Below, piece by piece: positions 1 to 25,497 of a stretch of DNA of 26,760 bases (positions within the stretch are counted from its first letter, which is position 1; each line of letters starts with the position of its first letter). Both the position numbers and the translations under genes were made by a program. The DNA is from Priapulus caudatus (taxonomy: Eukaryota; Priapulida; Priapulimorpha; Priapulimorphida; Priapulidae): the NCBI RefSeq assembly GCF_000485595.1, contig NW_014577124.1, forward strand, positions 60,472 through 87,231, given 5' to 3'. A model generated the notes under the pieces. The model saw nothing but the letters and a program-made list of their open reading frames with translations, was not told the DNA's origin and did no database searches.

Positions 1-327
1 TAGCAACCTCAGCCTACAAAATATCACAGATGTAGTGATCGCGTATGCGGAGGATTCGCACTCCCCGAGTGCCTTTCTAGTTATATCTGCTTTTATATCA
101 ATGTTTCTTAAAATATCTCTGTGTCTATTTGAGCATGATTGCTAAGTAACGGTTTACATTCACGTGTGAATTTGGGACATGTTTATTAATGTGTTAGGGA
201 GAGTGTATTCTGGTTAAACAGTTCTTGTTGTTGGGTTGGGGGGGGGGTATATGTGTAAGGGTTGTGCAGCAGTGTATTTGGAAATCCTTGAACAAGTAAC
301 ATATTTGCAATACAGTACTGTACTTAG

Positions 328-15250
<14,923 letters not shown>

Positions 15251-17880
15251 GATGCGTCCCGTCATGTCGGATGCTGTGCCTTCCTCATCCATTCTAATTG
15301 CCATCACATCGTTACTGTGAGGTGTATGAAAGGAGATTAGGCAGCACCGAAGCAATCGAATCCTCTCCCATGGAGGGGTAGTCAGAGTTGGCAGTGTACA
15401 TTGAACATGGGTGTAACAGGCAGAGACGTTGCAGAGTGATGCTATTTTAAAGTATGGCGTTTCGTTCATGAAATTTTCGTCGACTTACACATATTTACGT
15501 AAATGCACTATCGCAAGAAGCTTTAATTGATCTAGGCATGTATCCGAGTGCTGATATTGGAACAAGGTCTTCACACTTGCTCGCTTTATAATACCCAGTC
15601 ATAAATCGCATTCCTGCTCTTGCTCTCTCTCTCTCACTCCCTCCCTCCCTTGCTAACTCCATCCCACCCTCTCCATCTCACTCTTTCTTTCTCTCATCTA
15701 TCTCTGTTGGTCAGAGTTCAGATAATGCTCAAAGCTAAATACTAAAACGTCCGTAATGGAAAAACAATTCATGTGAATCCTCTCAAGCAACAGATGCTAA
15801 GTAAACAAACGTTGATTATCGAATCAATTGGTGATAAAACAATTTCTGATTAAAGCCGATTGTGTGCTCACTATCTACCACCTACTAGCATGTAGATTGC
15901 CTTGCTATGAAAAGCTCACCCGTAGAGCAAGTTTATTTTGTCTAAGATGTCTTGGTTTGGCCCTTGCATTTATGCCCTATGCTCCAGCATAGAAATATCT
16001 TGAAGGCTGCCAGGTCATAATAGGTCTTTTGCCCCGTGTAGTATTGTAGGGGTAAGAATGATCTATTCACGAAATTGTCATTGTACAAATTGAAATTCAA
16101 CCCATCTGGTAACATTTTGTAAGGAAAGTGAAGGGTATATTTGGCATCTTAATCAGATGTAGAAGAGCAAGCAGCGTCAACTATATTTTTAAAAGACTAA
16201 CCTAATAGATGTAGAATTTTCAGTGAAGCAGAGCCATGTTAGCCGTGCTCGACTAGCAAGTTTGTACAGTTGATGAGTGTGGAATACCCTCTTGTGACAT
16301 GAAGAGTACAGGCAATGCTTATTTGTACCAGAATACGTGGTAGCATTATCAATTTATTTATCAGTCCAGCCATTTGAAGGCAACTTGTCTGCCGACGGAT
16401 TTTTACATTAGCTTATTAGACGTTGTGAGGAAGTGTAATTCTCAATGGTAAATCAGTTGACAACACGTGGTGGTGGCAACCTTTGTACATATATTTTGCC
16501 GACGCCGTATTTGGAAACAACTTGTAGACAAACTAGCTTCGTGTTGTGTTCTGCCAGCAGGGTTTTGCTGCAATGGGTATTTTTAACAACCGAGACATGT
16601 TTGCCCGGTGCAACAGTTCCAGTGGCAAAGCTATGATACATGTGTCAGTGCTGTTTTGCGCAACTGGACGTATTGAGTTCAATAATAATCTGCATATAAA
16701 GAGTGGATGAAGTTCAAGACAGTCGAGTCCACATTTTGGAGGTAATCCCATTGCAGGCATCTTAAATGGTATGTGATATTGCACTCCACTATTGTTAAAT
16801 ATAAATTCAATGATTGTAAAGTTCACAGTGTTGTGGCAAGACCATGGTGGTGATTGGTTTCCTGCTTCTGTACATATTATTAAGTCTTCTTTTTGTCGTT
16901 ACACATTGATTTTGTATATGCAGTTTTGTGTTGTCTCATTCAGTAATAGCACCTTCGAAATGGGCAAATGTGTGGATGCTAAATTATGAAAACTTGCACT
17001 CACTGATGCATAATCAGACATATGCAAACTCCAATCTGATTAGCCTTATCTTCAGGTTTAGTCACCTAAATTTTGAATGGCTAGTCAATACATAGAAAAG
17101 GCTGTGCACCCGTGAGTGGAACACTTCATGTTACTAGTGTTAATTTGCATATTTCTCCGATAAAAGCTAGAAGCCACATTTGTAAAAAAAAACGACAACA
17201 CCTGAATATATGCAAATGGTAATTGCAGCACCGTCATGCTAAAGGGAGGGACTGGGCAGCAGTAGATGGAGATGTCAGCACTGAGTGTACGTATTCAGCA
17301 AAGAGTTCTCATAGCTATAGAATTCTGTTTATATCTCTTGCTCATGGAATATATAAACATAGGTGGTAGTTAACTAAAGTCTGCGACTTGTACTGGTCCT
17401 CGCTTTCTCGTGGGGGGGAATTTGCAAGCACATTTTCAAGTGAGTCATGTGAAGTAAGCATTATTGAAATGACGTCCCAGTTCTGGACACGCCCTATTGA
17501 TGATATTTCAATGTTGCTTGACGGCTTTTCAGAGGCTGAAGTTGCTTCGGTGTTAGTGACGTTTCACAGTAGTGAGAAACGCGCGGTTGGGCCGCATGCT
17601 TGGCCGCGCCAGATTTTGTACAAGCTGTGTAGTCGGTGAGAGATTACTAGCTGCAATGAAGCCAGCCCCATATATATATTTTTACTTGGAATGTCTTGTA
17701 GATTTATTTCCGTTGGCCGTCAACAATATTACCAGTCTCGCGTATATCCACTGAAATCCTACGCACACCCTCAGTGCTTTTGTTGTTCCTTACTGAAGGG
17801 AGTGTAGTGTAATATATTTAAACTGTACCATATTGTGATAAAATAAAATTCGTGTAGAACTAAGCTGTCTTCGTCTCTTT
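15251..17880 (+). other. CUL4 3' UTR and intergenic spacer
   Basis: After the stop there is a CT-rich patch (about 15618-15715), a variant ATTAAA at 15849-15854 followed by TGTGTGC, and a canonical AATAAA at 17842. Either could end the CUL4 transcript. Short frames at 16445-16826 (both strands) and 17388-17639 (plus, 83 codons) are not recognisable, and the latter is the only one that might merit a search. No RNA gene seen. Confidence 0.5.
17842..17847 (+). terminator. Candidate poly(A) signal AATAAA
   Basis: AATAAA in GATAAAATAAAATTC followed within 30-40 bases by a T/G-rich stretch (TGTCTTCGTCTCTTTTG). It would give CUL4 a 2.6-kb 3' UTR or end a separate unknown transcript. The earlier ATTAAA at 15849 is the alternative. 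Confidence 0.35.
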
Positions 17881-18356
17881 TGTATTATGTCTTATTCGTT
17901 TAGCAACATTTTTCGCAAGTGTAGACATATAAGAACATGGAAACAATGTTGGCAACAAAATTTCTCAAAACATGAAGGTCTCTCATGCATATAAGATTTA
18001 ACCTTTATACACATACATCTTAGCCAGCTCTAATTATTTTCTAATAAAAAACTTTACAGCAAAAATTACAGTACACTAATTACGAACTAACTGCAACACA
18101 AACACGTGCATAATAAACAGTAAATATAAGATAACCCTATACTATAGAATGAATTGGACGGAATTTAGTCTGCTACCAGCGTATCACGGTGTAGTAACAG
18201 GCTATGCGTTTCAGACGTTGAAGAATGGTGCTCCTATACCTGAAATGGACACAGCTATACCTGTTGCTGCCCCAATGCTGAGCAGTGGATCTCACACACA
18301 AGATGAGCTGTCCAGGTGCATGCAACTGCTTTGAAAGGCTTGTGAGAAGACCAACC

Positions 18357-18404
18357 TCAGTAGTAGTACACACCAAATGCTGCTGCTACACAGAAAAGAG
18401 TGTC
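18357..18404 (-). CDS. DYNLT2B: DYNLT2B exon 5 (stop codon)
   Basis: The acceptor is ATCTGCAG, 48 bases ending in TGA. It encodes DTLFCVAAAFGVYYY, matching human DSLFCVVAAFGCFYY. Confidence 0.94.
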   Translation of the reverse strand, partial: DTLFCVAAAFGVYYY

Positions 18405-19835
18405 CTGCAGATAGAGAAAGTGAAGGTAAGATTGGCAATAAATCGATATAAACCTATGTTACAATAAACGTATGGAATAAAAAAAAATTAACTAGATATC
18501 TGTTACGTAAAGAAGCTGATGCTTAGCTAGTATTACTGTATTAAATTTATACATTTGCCATCGGATGAATTTATTATAATAAATTTTTAGCTTGCTGCTA
18601 AGGATACACATGTACATTGTGTCCATTATGTGATAGTGTAGGTAACTTGACTTGATACCTACATTCATATACACATCTTGTGCATAGTTATCTGTATCAC
18701 AGTCCCAGAAACATCGGCTTGCAACCCTAACAGGAAGAGATAAGTATATAAATAAATAAACAAATAACTAACTAAATGTATGTGCGTGCCTGGCTGCGTG
18801 CATGCGTGCGTGCAGTATATGTGAACAAAATGTTGACAGATAGGATTATTTCACTTACTTCACTCCTTCTCCCCTTTGTTCTCCAATTATCACTTGCACA
18901 ACAATTTTGTATCTCTCATACTCCAGTTCTGAAACAATTGCAAACATATAAACATGTATTTTATAACTACAGCCGACATATATATTTTGATTAGCATGAC
19001 CACGATCACGATCATATCGTGTAGCTATCTATGTTTATGGTCTTACAGATAACTCTACGTAGACATTACGTAGTTTGTGCATAAACAACCCATATATTTA
19101 TTATTTGCCTACCACCTACAAAAAGCATCTACCACAAACAAACATGTCTCGTTTCATGAACACTACTTTGAAGCAATTATCAGGCACAAAGATATTGACA
19201 TCGTATTGCCATAGCTAGGGAAGACATTGAGAATACTCTACAAACTAGTGAATACCATTCCCTGCTAATACACAAGGATGTGATATCAATAACTACTCTG
19301 CTAACCCATGCATAACACATCAACCTACATGTATTCCTAATGTCAAACGAGTATCATAGTGTCAAGATAATTGAATAAATCTATGGATTGCCCCTGCTAT
19401 ATTAAATACATACCTTTCAACTTCTCCTTAATCTCGGTGGAAAGTTGCTTAGTCAGTTCTGAAACCTCTTCTGGGTCATACTCTTTACCAGCAAGTTCAT
19501 TTCTTAGGATCTCATGTATGCAATCCTTTACAGCAATTGGTCTGAATCTACAAAGAATTTACTTGAAATTTAGATCACAAGATCTTTACTTTAGTAAAAC
19601 TAAAACATTCAAACCACAAGAAACTAAAATAATAAGAACATGCACTTACCAATCACGATGCATGCTTTGAAACTAAACACTTATTTCTTTAGAATTAAAA
19701 CTGAACAAATCAAAATGGGTATGTAGCATAAATAATTTACTAATAATGCTAAAAGCTCTCTCAGCCAATTTACTTGTGTTGGAAGTTTGGCCTTATCATG
19801 TAGGTGTGTTCTGATGGTTCTTCGACCTCTGCCAT
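18357..19835 (-). CDS. DYNLT2B: Tctex-type dynein light chain 2B, complete, 5 exons
   Basis: Light chain of cytoplasmic dynein-2, the retrograde intraflagellar transport motor in cilia; it dimerises with another Tctex-type chain and binds the dynein-2 intermediate chains. Five exons joined across GT-AG introns give 125 codons from ATG (19835-19833) to TGA (18359-18357). It runs MAEVEEPSEHTYMIRPNFQH, FRPIAVKDCIHEILRNELAG, RYKIVVQVIIGEQRGEG, ASRCFWDCDTDNYAQDVYMN, DTLFCVAAAFGVYYY. This matches human TCTEX1D2/DYNLT2B through the whole Tctex-1 fold, including the RGEG loop, SRCFWD and the aromatic C terminus. The N terminus is shorter than the human 142-residue protein. The start is the first ATG of the frame. 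It faces CUL4 tail to tail. Confidence 0.94.
18663..18726 (-). CDS. DYNLT2B: DYNLT2B exon 4
   Basis: The acceptor is TCCTGTTAG, 64 bases, donor ATGAAT|GTAGGT. It encodes VASRCFWDCDTDNYAQDVYM then N, matching human MASRCFWDADTDNYTHDVFMN. Confidence 0.95.
18740..18816. repeat. Simple repeats in DYNLT2B intron 3
   Basis: AAATAAATAAACAAATAACTAACT followed by GTGCGTGC/TGCATGCG words; microsatellite. Confidence 0.8.
18859..18928 (-). CDS. DYNLT2B: DYNLT2B exon 3
   Basis: The acceptor is TTGTTTCAG, 70 bases, donor GTGAA|GTAAGT. It encodes ELEYERYKIVVQVIIGEQRG then EGV, matching human FDRYKMVVQVVIGEQRGEGV. Confidence 0.95.
19414..19547 (-). CDS. DYNLT2B: DYNLT2B exon 2
   Basis: The acceptor is CTTTGTAG, 134 bases, donor GAAAG|GTATGT. 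It encodes FRPIAVKDCIHEILRNELAG then KEYDPEEVSELTKQLSTEIK and EKLK, aligned to human FRPSVVKDCIHAVLKEELAN and on to KDKLK. Confidence 0.95.
19774..19835 (-). CDS. DYNLT2B: DYNLT2B exon 1 (start codon)
   Basis: ATG at 19835-19833, 20 codons and two bases, donor CACAA|GTAAAT. It encodes MAEVEEPSEHTYMIRPNFQH. Human reads NTYILRPVFQQ at the same place. Confidence 0.9.
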
Positions 19836-20130
19836 TCTGCTGTGGTTGTCTTGACTATTATAACAATGCCACCTACAATCGTACAGTATATATATATATA
19901 TATATATTATATAATTATATATGAAAGAGCAAGATTAGCCACAGCTGCAAATGGACAAAAAAGGCACTTTCTGGGCAATCTCATATTTAGGCAATGTACT
20001 TGAGCCCTTTCATGTGCATTAATAAATCCCTATAAATGACGGCATGCACTCGAACCCCGACATGCACCCTGCATATGTTCAGGATCGATAAAACTACCAT
20101 CCTCTGTATTAGGTAATCATTATACTGCTT
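19836..20130. other. Upstream region of DYNLT2B with TA repeat
   Basis: The likely DYNLT2B promoter lies here, reading leftwards. A (TA)n microsatellite occupies about 19886-19921. I see no clear core promoter element. Confidence 0.4.
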
Positions 20131-23100
20131 GGTACTGCTATAGTGTTACGAAAAAATGAAGTATGGGCTCAGTGTTCAACGTGGCAAGAACGCTCATGAG
20201 GGTGCTATGTCCCCCCATGGTACTCCACCCCGGCCAGAACGTTCCCTGGGTACGGTCCCGGTATACCGAGACGTCGCCTGGAAAGCTATTCATGATATGG
20301 TTCAGAGTTGGGTAGGGGTAGGCGTAGGCGACTGCCGCTAGACTCGTTAGTCGAGTAGCGCGAGCCAGCACCCGCCGGCCCCGCAACTCCGCCACAGCGC
20401 GGGGGAGGGGGTGGCAGGGGGGTTAGCGCACCCCCCCCTTAAAAATTCTTGAGTTGCCCTCTCTTTATAGGAACAGAAAGCGAAATTTCCCCTCTTTCAT
20501 CTCCCACCAATTTTTATCAAAAGAATGAGTACTAAGACTTCTATACCTAATAAGACAGAAGCAAAAACTACTCACCCCGAAAATAAAGTTGATGTTGTTG
20601 CCCGGATTTGTTTAGGGCGGGACGGCGTCCGCACGCCGACTGTGTTCTGCAGCGCGACTAGATGCGCGCGACCTGACACGGGTTGATTGCGTTAGTAGAC
20701 TGGGGTAGGCCGTCGAATCCTGGCGTACCTAACCCCTCCTCCTAATTCTTAGCTTCATCAATTATTCAATTCTGAAATAGTTTCGACTGTTGATCTTGTT
20801 GGCATTATTTTAGCTTAGAACTACTTTAGTGTATGTACTAGTTGCTGATCTCCATTCTCCTACCACCTCTGCAAGCACACGACCCAACACCTCATCCTTG
20901 GTCTCAACACTCTCTGGCTCAAACAGTACCAGTAACTACTGGCGCACAGGGCGTGTACGGGGGGGGCGTCCCAGCCGGCGGCCTGCCGGACCCGCCGCCC
21001 AGCCTCGCCTCCCCCCCCCGCCCCCCCCGCACGCCACACACACCGCATCCTGAGCGCCGCAGTCGAATCTTCAAATTCCCTTCTTGACCCCAGACCCCGC
21101 CCTGTGCCCGCCCCCTCAGCCCGCTGGCCGCTCCAAGTCTTCGGGTTAGCGGGTTGGTAGGCGCGCCGGCGCGCTACACCTTCTGTAGGACCGCGGGCCG
21201 GTGTGGCAATAGTAAATCAACGTGAGTAAATGCAATTCCTTAAGTAGGCAGATGACCTATCAGTGCGCAGGCGGGGTGGCGCGCGAGTCGTTTGAACATT
21301 CAAGTTGAAGTTCGCAAGTTTTATAGTAAACCTGGTAGTGAACACGGAAAGCACTAAATAATAAAAAATTAGTACACTGTATACTGATTTCAATTTTCTT
21401 ATTGTAATACTAAGTCGTGCTTCAAACTATCCACGGGCTAGTCCGCAGTTTGAGTCTTCACCGGGTACCTCAGTATTGGTCCTTGTCGCTCTGCCGATCG
21501 GAGCCAGTCCATACTTTCCAAGCAAGTCGTGATCCGGGTTGTTTGTGGCTTTTCGTGGACCTGTTTGCCGTTGCTACCTGGAATATGTCTGTTTCCACTA
21601 CACTTGCTATGGACAAGACTTCGACAGTACAAACAGATGTTGCGCACGGACCTCACTCCACTCCGCGCCCTCCGGGAGACAACCTCGCCCGACTGAAGAA
21701 CAAGACGGCCCAGCTCCGCTGCATTGGTGCTCTCTGAAGGAAGTGTTCTGGGAGGGCCGCGCCGCGGACCCCCGGCGACCCGGGTTCCTTGCGCACCCTG
21801 CGGTCCGTCGCGCACCGGAGCGGCTGGCCGCCGCCCGGCCACCGGCTTCAGGTCTGCCGCCCCTCAAAGAATCTCGCACAGTGCTCTTCCCACCTGCCAC
21901 CCCCCCCAGCCCCTAGACAAAATCCTGGGGGCATCCGCGCCCTGGCGAGGCTACGCTGGCGAGCGGCATATTAGATAGTACCAGCATAGGGCCACGTTCC
22001 GGGTATACGTCCCGCCCCCCCCGGCCACCCCCCCCAGCTACACGCCGGCCCACGTTCGGCGCAGCTCGACACCTGGGGGACACTGAGAGCCGCTGCTCCA
22101 GCGGCAAGCAACCATAACTACTACTACTCGTACTACATTATGGCCCCAGGCACGTGAGCGTTTCAACTGTAAACACATCGCCGCCGGCCGCCATTCGCGC
22201 GTCACCAGCCTGACACACTAAACTAAGCGTATAATGTGTCGAGTTGTGCCGCGCCACGAATGGGGCGGCCGTGTGTTTACGGGCAGATTACAAGTCGGTG
22301 TGAGAGACGCTTCAAGTGGCCTGTGGATGACTGACTCCGTGGTATCAGTATTGTTGCTAATTAAAAAAATAATGACACTGGTATGTCATGGCTGGGGAAC
22401 AACGGCCTACTCTGTGGCGGAATCGGACCCGGCTCAATGGTGCATGGTCGCTTGGAGAACGGCTAGATATTGCCTTAAGAGTTGATAATAATGAATATTA
22501 TGCAGGAGTCTATCAATAATTATCCATGTTGGTCTTCGCCGACTGAACGGCAAGTTTAGTTCATCGATCAAATTGCCATTGCTTGATAAACACATCTTCT
22601 AGCGGACCTTGGTGGCCGGTTGTCAAGATAGAGAACATGCCCATGCATGGTCGCGCAATAGAAGACCAAGGTGGTCAGTTACCATCAATATACATATAAA
22701 TTATATGCAATTATAGACTCACGGCGTTAGGGTTAATGGTCTAGGGTGAGGGTTAGGGCCCCAGCACCCTTGGCTTTTATTGGGACGCCGATGTTGCTCG
22801 TATCCTTGGGCGCACTACTTAATAGAAATGATTAGGTTAGTTATCATAATGTGAAAGGGTGTTACCGTCCAAAATTTGAATCTCATGAAGATGTCACTGT
22901 AAAAGTGTAAGATACATACAATGCAATTTTCTAGCAATTAGAATTCGACGAGCATGCGCACTCTTTACACTGGGGGCGCCCCCACCATCGCAATGGCACT
23001 AGGCGCGAAACCCCGTGCACGAGTACGCCACCCGCGGCCCCCCGCACGGCCCGCCCCGCCCACTCTCATCTCTCTCAAAACTAGGGGGCGTCCCACACGA

Positions 23101-24440
23101 TCCAATAATACAGCTCTACCCCGAGCAAAATGGGGTAGACTGTGTAGCCCCGGCCCCGCCCGCCCGGCCCGGGCGCGGCCCCGGTGCGCACGCGACCGGA
23201 GGTGGAGGGCGAGTACACCGGGCGGTCTATAGAAAATCCGCCAAGCCTCACCCGACGGCCCCTTGGCTTTGCGGGCAGGGCCCGAGCGGCGCCGCCACAC
23301 TCCCCCACTGCATCTCAGAAGTCCGATCTGCTTTGGGCATCTCCGTAAAGAGTGAGTTAAATGGGCGTAGTCAATGATGGTGTAATGAAGGGTCAAGTGA
23401 GGTTAAGCGGAAACTGTTACAACCGCTTCGATGCGGGGCATAGGACTGTTATAACCTATATCACGTACTCACTACCGCCGATATATACTACTTAATATAT
23501 ATGTATAAGTATATACGTAGCTTTATATATATTATCATATATCATACTTATATATATTATGGACATACCTACTCATACCGGCCTTATACGGTACTCCCTT
23601 GAGTGCCCATAGAGCGGTGATGGTTTAATCATTATGCTGCGTCCTTGCCATGCATATATAGTGAATACCATAGGGGTTCGATGGGGCGGGACAAGCGGTA
23701 GTGGACTCGGGGGTTTGAGCTCTGTTTGATTGGCACTACAGAACTGTGTCTCGTCGCCCTCACGCTGAGTCGCCAACGCTCCAAGGAGCTCCGGATCCCA
23801 GTGCCTAGGATACACCCGCCGTGGATCGTATTAGAACATCGGCCCCCGGAGCAGTCAATCAAAGAACGATCAGTCGCATACACTGTGATGCGTAGTTGTC
23901 TTAGTATTCATCGACGTGCCGGCATTCTAAAGACATGACTAAGGTAGATGACTAGATCTGAGCGCAGGGCGGGCGGTCAGATGGTCGTGCTGCGTGCGGG
24001 GCGCCCGCGTCGGCGCGGAATGCGTATACAACCTGAGAGGGCTCAATTGTAAAGAGTTCAGGAGGTAGACGTCCTCCCTCGGGTAGTACAAAGTGGTATC
24101 TCCTCTCATCGATCTGCAGGTGTCACCTTGATTTCAGTGTCTCACTGGGCCTCATATGTCCGAATTAGGCTGAGGTGACACTCTTCGCTCTACCCCTGGG
24201 GCGGCGTCAGCATCGGGGTGAGAGTCAGTTCACAGGCGCGCACCGGTGCCCGTCGCGGCTAAGTACGGAGGTTGCATAATACACGATATCTCGACATACT
24301 AGGGTAGATATGAGGATCGCCGCATCGAACGTCCGAGTTAGGGTGACCTAGCTCAGTAGTAGTGGGATAATACATATAGATAAATATAACAACATATATT
24401 ATAATATACTATAAGTATAGCGGAATACCTAGTCAAGCTG
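20130..24440. other. GC/CpG-rich block of random-like composition, no recognised gene
   Basis: In contrast to the AT-rich flanks, this stretch is rich in CpG and in C or G runs (about 20401-20440, 20958-21035, 22008-22035, 23140-23180). It is broken by AT blocks (about 23470-23565 and 24365-24425). Many overlapping short frames are compositional. Two slightly longer plus-strand starts, at 20525 (about 53 codons) and 21586 (about 50 codons), look like ordinary protein at first and then become Arg/Pro-rich. I recognise no domain, exon or RNA. Confidence 0.6.
22727..22759 (+). repeat. Degenerate telomere-like repeat
   Basis: Five imperfect TTAGGG-type words in a row (TTAGGG, TTAATGG, TCTAGGG, TGAGGG, TTAGGG). 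A short interstitial telomere-like stretch. Confidence 0.6.
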
Positions 24441-24656
24441 TGTGACAAGTTATACTCTCATCTGATTTATTACACATATACGCACTTTATAACTATCTTT
24501 CACGCGAGATGGCGCCAAAGAGTCAAATTTGAGCAAAACATTTTGTAATGCCATTGGATGGTGGCGCCCCTCGTGGAAAGAACGGGTACTTGCATTTTCG
24601 TATGTTATTGGATGGTGGCGCCCCAGTGAAAAAAGTGCGCATGCGTCGAATTCTAA
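22938..24656. repeat. ~50-bp inverted repeat pair bounding 1.7 kb
   Basis: The left arm 22938-22995 begins TTAGAATTCGACG and contains CATGCGCACT, CACTGGGG, GCGCC and CACCATC. The right arm 24607-24656 is the inverse: ATTGGATGGTGGCGCCCC, then CAGTG, AGTGCGCATGCG and TCGAATTCTAA. They differ by a few substitutions and short indels. No coding capacity between the arms. A second direct copy of ATTGGATGGTGGCGCCCC lies at 24553-24570. Confidence 0.75.
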
Positions 24657-24790
24657 GGGCGAGCCAATCGCAAAAGGTTGAGCTTGTTTTGTCGCTAAAT
24701 TGACGTCACAGGGCAAGGCCTTGTCACAGGGTCGTCACGTCGGTGCATGCGCAGTTTACTGGTTGGCAGAAAGCATTGCTCTTGGCCTTT
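24550..24790 (+). promoter_or_regulatory. Possible promoter region
   Basis: Clustered motifs: ATTGG (inverse CCAAT) at 24553 and 24607, CCAAT at 24664, two NRF1-like palindromes (GCGCATGCG near 24637 and GCATGCGCA near 24745) and a perfect TGACGTCA at 24701-24708. This density is typical of housekeeping promoters, but part of it lies inside the inverted repeat. The gene served, if any, would be the weak candidate at 24885. Confidence 0.3.
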
Positions 24791-24884
24791 CGTAACCAAA
24801 TTTTATCGTCGATAGGATCGAACGAAAGAAAGAAACCTAATGAGCCATAAACAGCAATATATTATATACCGTACCTATACAAAG

Positions 24885-25104
24885 ATGAAAAACTTCAAAT
24901 CGTTTTATATCAGTAAGTGTATTGTTTACAAACATAATTTTAACAAAAACTTTACTGGTGACAGTGGTGAGTGGTAAGTCTACTCACAAAAATATGTCTT
25001 TAGCCGTGATTTGTCTGAATGTGATTCTGAGCAAAGTCTCTTCAATGCATGAACATATCGATTTGGATTTCCATAAGTATACAATTAAACTAGCTGAATA
25101 TTAG
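24885..25104 (+). CDS. Candidate small two-exon gene, unknown
   Basis: ATG at 24885 opens MKNFKSFYI and meets a strong donor ATCA|GTAAGT (24913). After the acceptor GTGACAG (24964) the frame continues VSGKSTHKNMSLAVICLNVI, LSKVSSMHEHIDLDFHKYTI and KLAEY, with TAG at 25102-25104, giving 55 codons. An unspliced frame from 24922 shares the same end. I do not recognise the protein. It could instead be a chance frame or a first part of a larger gene; another GTAAGT at 24974 is a competing donor. Confidence 0.2.
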
Positions 25105-25131
25105 AGAAAACCACACAACTCGGAAGTATGA

Positions 25132-25348
25132 GGGCGCGTTTGTTTGGTACGAATCCGTTGGATCGCGATCATGTGATCCTGATTCCGACCAAACAAACGC
25201 AATCTTACTTTCACCGGTTCACATTTCGCTGTGATCTATCACGTGATGGTTCATAGCAACAGTTAGGCGACCAAACAAACAGTCAGATCATTGAGATCAA
25301 CGAATCCATCGGATCGGGATCCGTGGATCCGACCAAACAAACGCGCCC
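25132..25348. mobile_element. Palindromic foldback/MITE-like element
   Basis: GGGCGCGTTTGTTTGGT at 25132-25148 is exactly inverted at 25332-25348. Nested inside, 25136-25155 and 25181-25200 form a 20-bp near-perfect inverted pair, and another ACCAAACAAAC occurs at 25270-25280. The interior is rich in GATC and GGATCC. The outer flanks (TATGA on the left, CTATA on the right) do not give an unambiguous target duplication. Confidence 0.85.
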
Positions 25349-25459
25349 CTATAACGGGATGGTTCATAACAAAGAACAAGCTGTGATTGACTGAGGCGCG
25401 GGTCACCATATAATTGGATCTCGTTTGAATCCACCTCGCTAATAGGGTCGGGTTTTTGG

Positions 25460-25497
25460 TGAATCGAGATCTGTGGATCCGACCAAACAAATGCTCC
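25460..25497. repeat. Additional end copy of the palindromic family
   Basis: GTGGATCCGACCAAACAAA at 25473-25491 repeats the right end of the preceding element (about 25324-25342) 150 bases downstream, suggesting a second, degraded copy in 25380-25497. Confidence 0.75.

Noticed and set aside
18-30. AATATCACAGAT, identical to the exon 1 acceptor at 378-390
   Set aside because: A possible further decoy acceptor, but only 12 bases match and the following sequence does not resemble cullin, so it could be chance.
16445-16826. Overlapping frames on both strands downstream of CUL4
   Set aside because: No similarity, splice context or codon bias supports coding.
20829-21087. Pro/Gly-rich plus-strand frames of 74-81 codons
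   Set aside because: Overlap in several frames across C/G runs, with no recognisable motif; compositional.
21438-23396. Minus- and plus-strand Arg/Pro/Ala-rich frames up to 143 codons
   Set aside because: Long only because stop codons are rare in GC-rich DNA; none resembles a known protein.
24497-24625. CTCF-like GGTGGCGCC / GCGCCATCT words (also near 2987, 3638 and 25534)
   Set aside because: Short degenerate matches, two of them inside the repeat arm; not enough to call an insulator.
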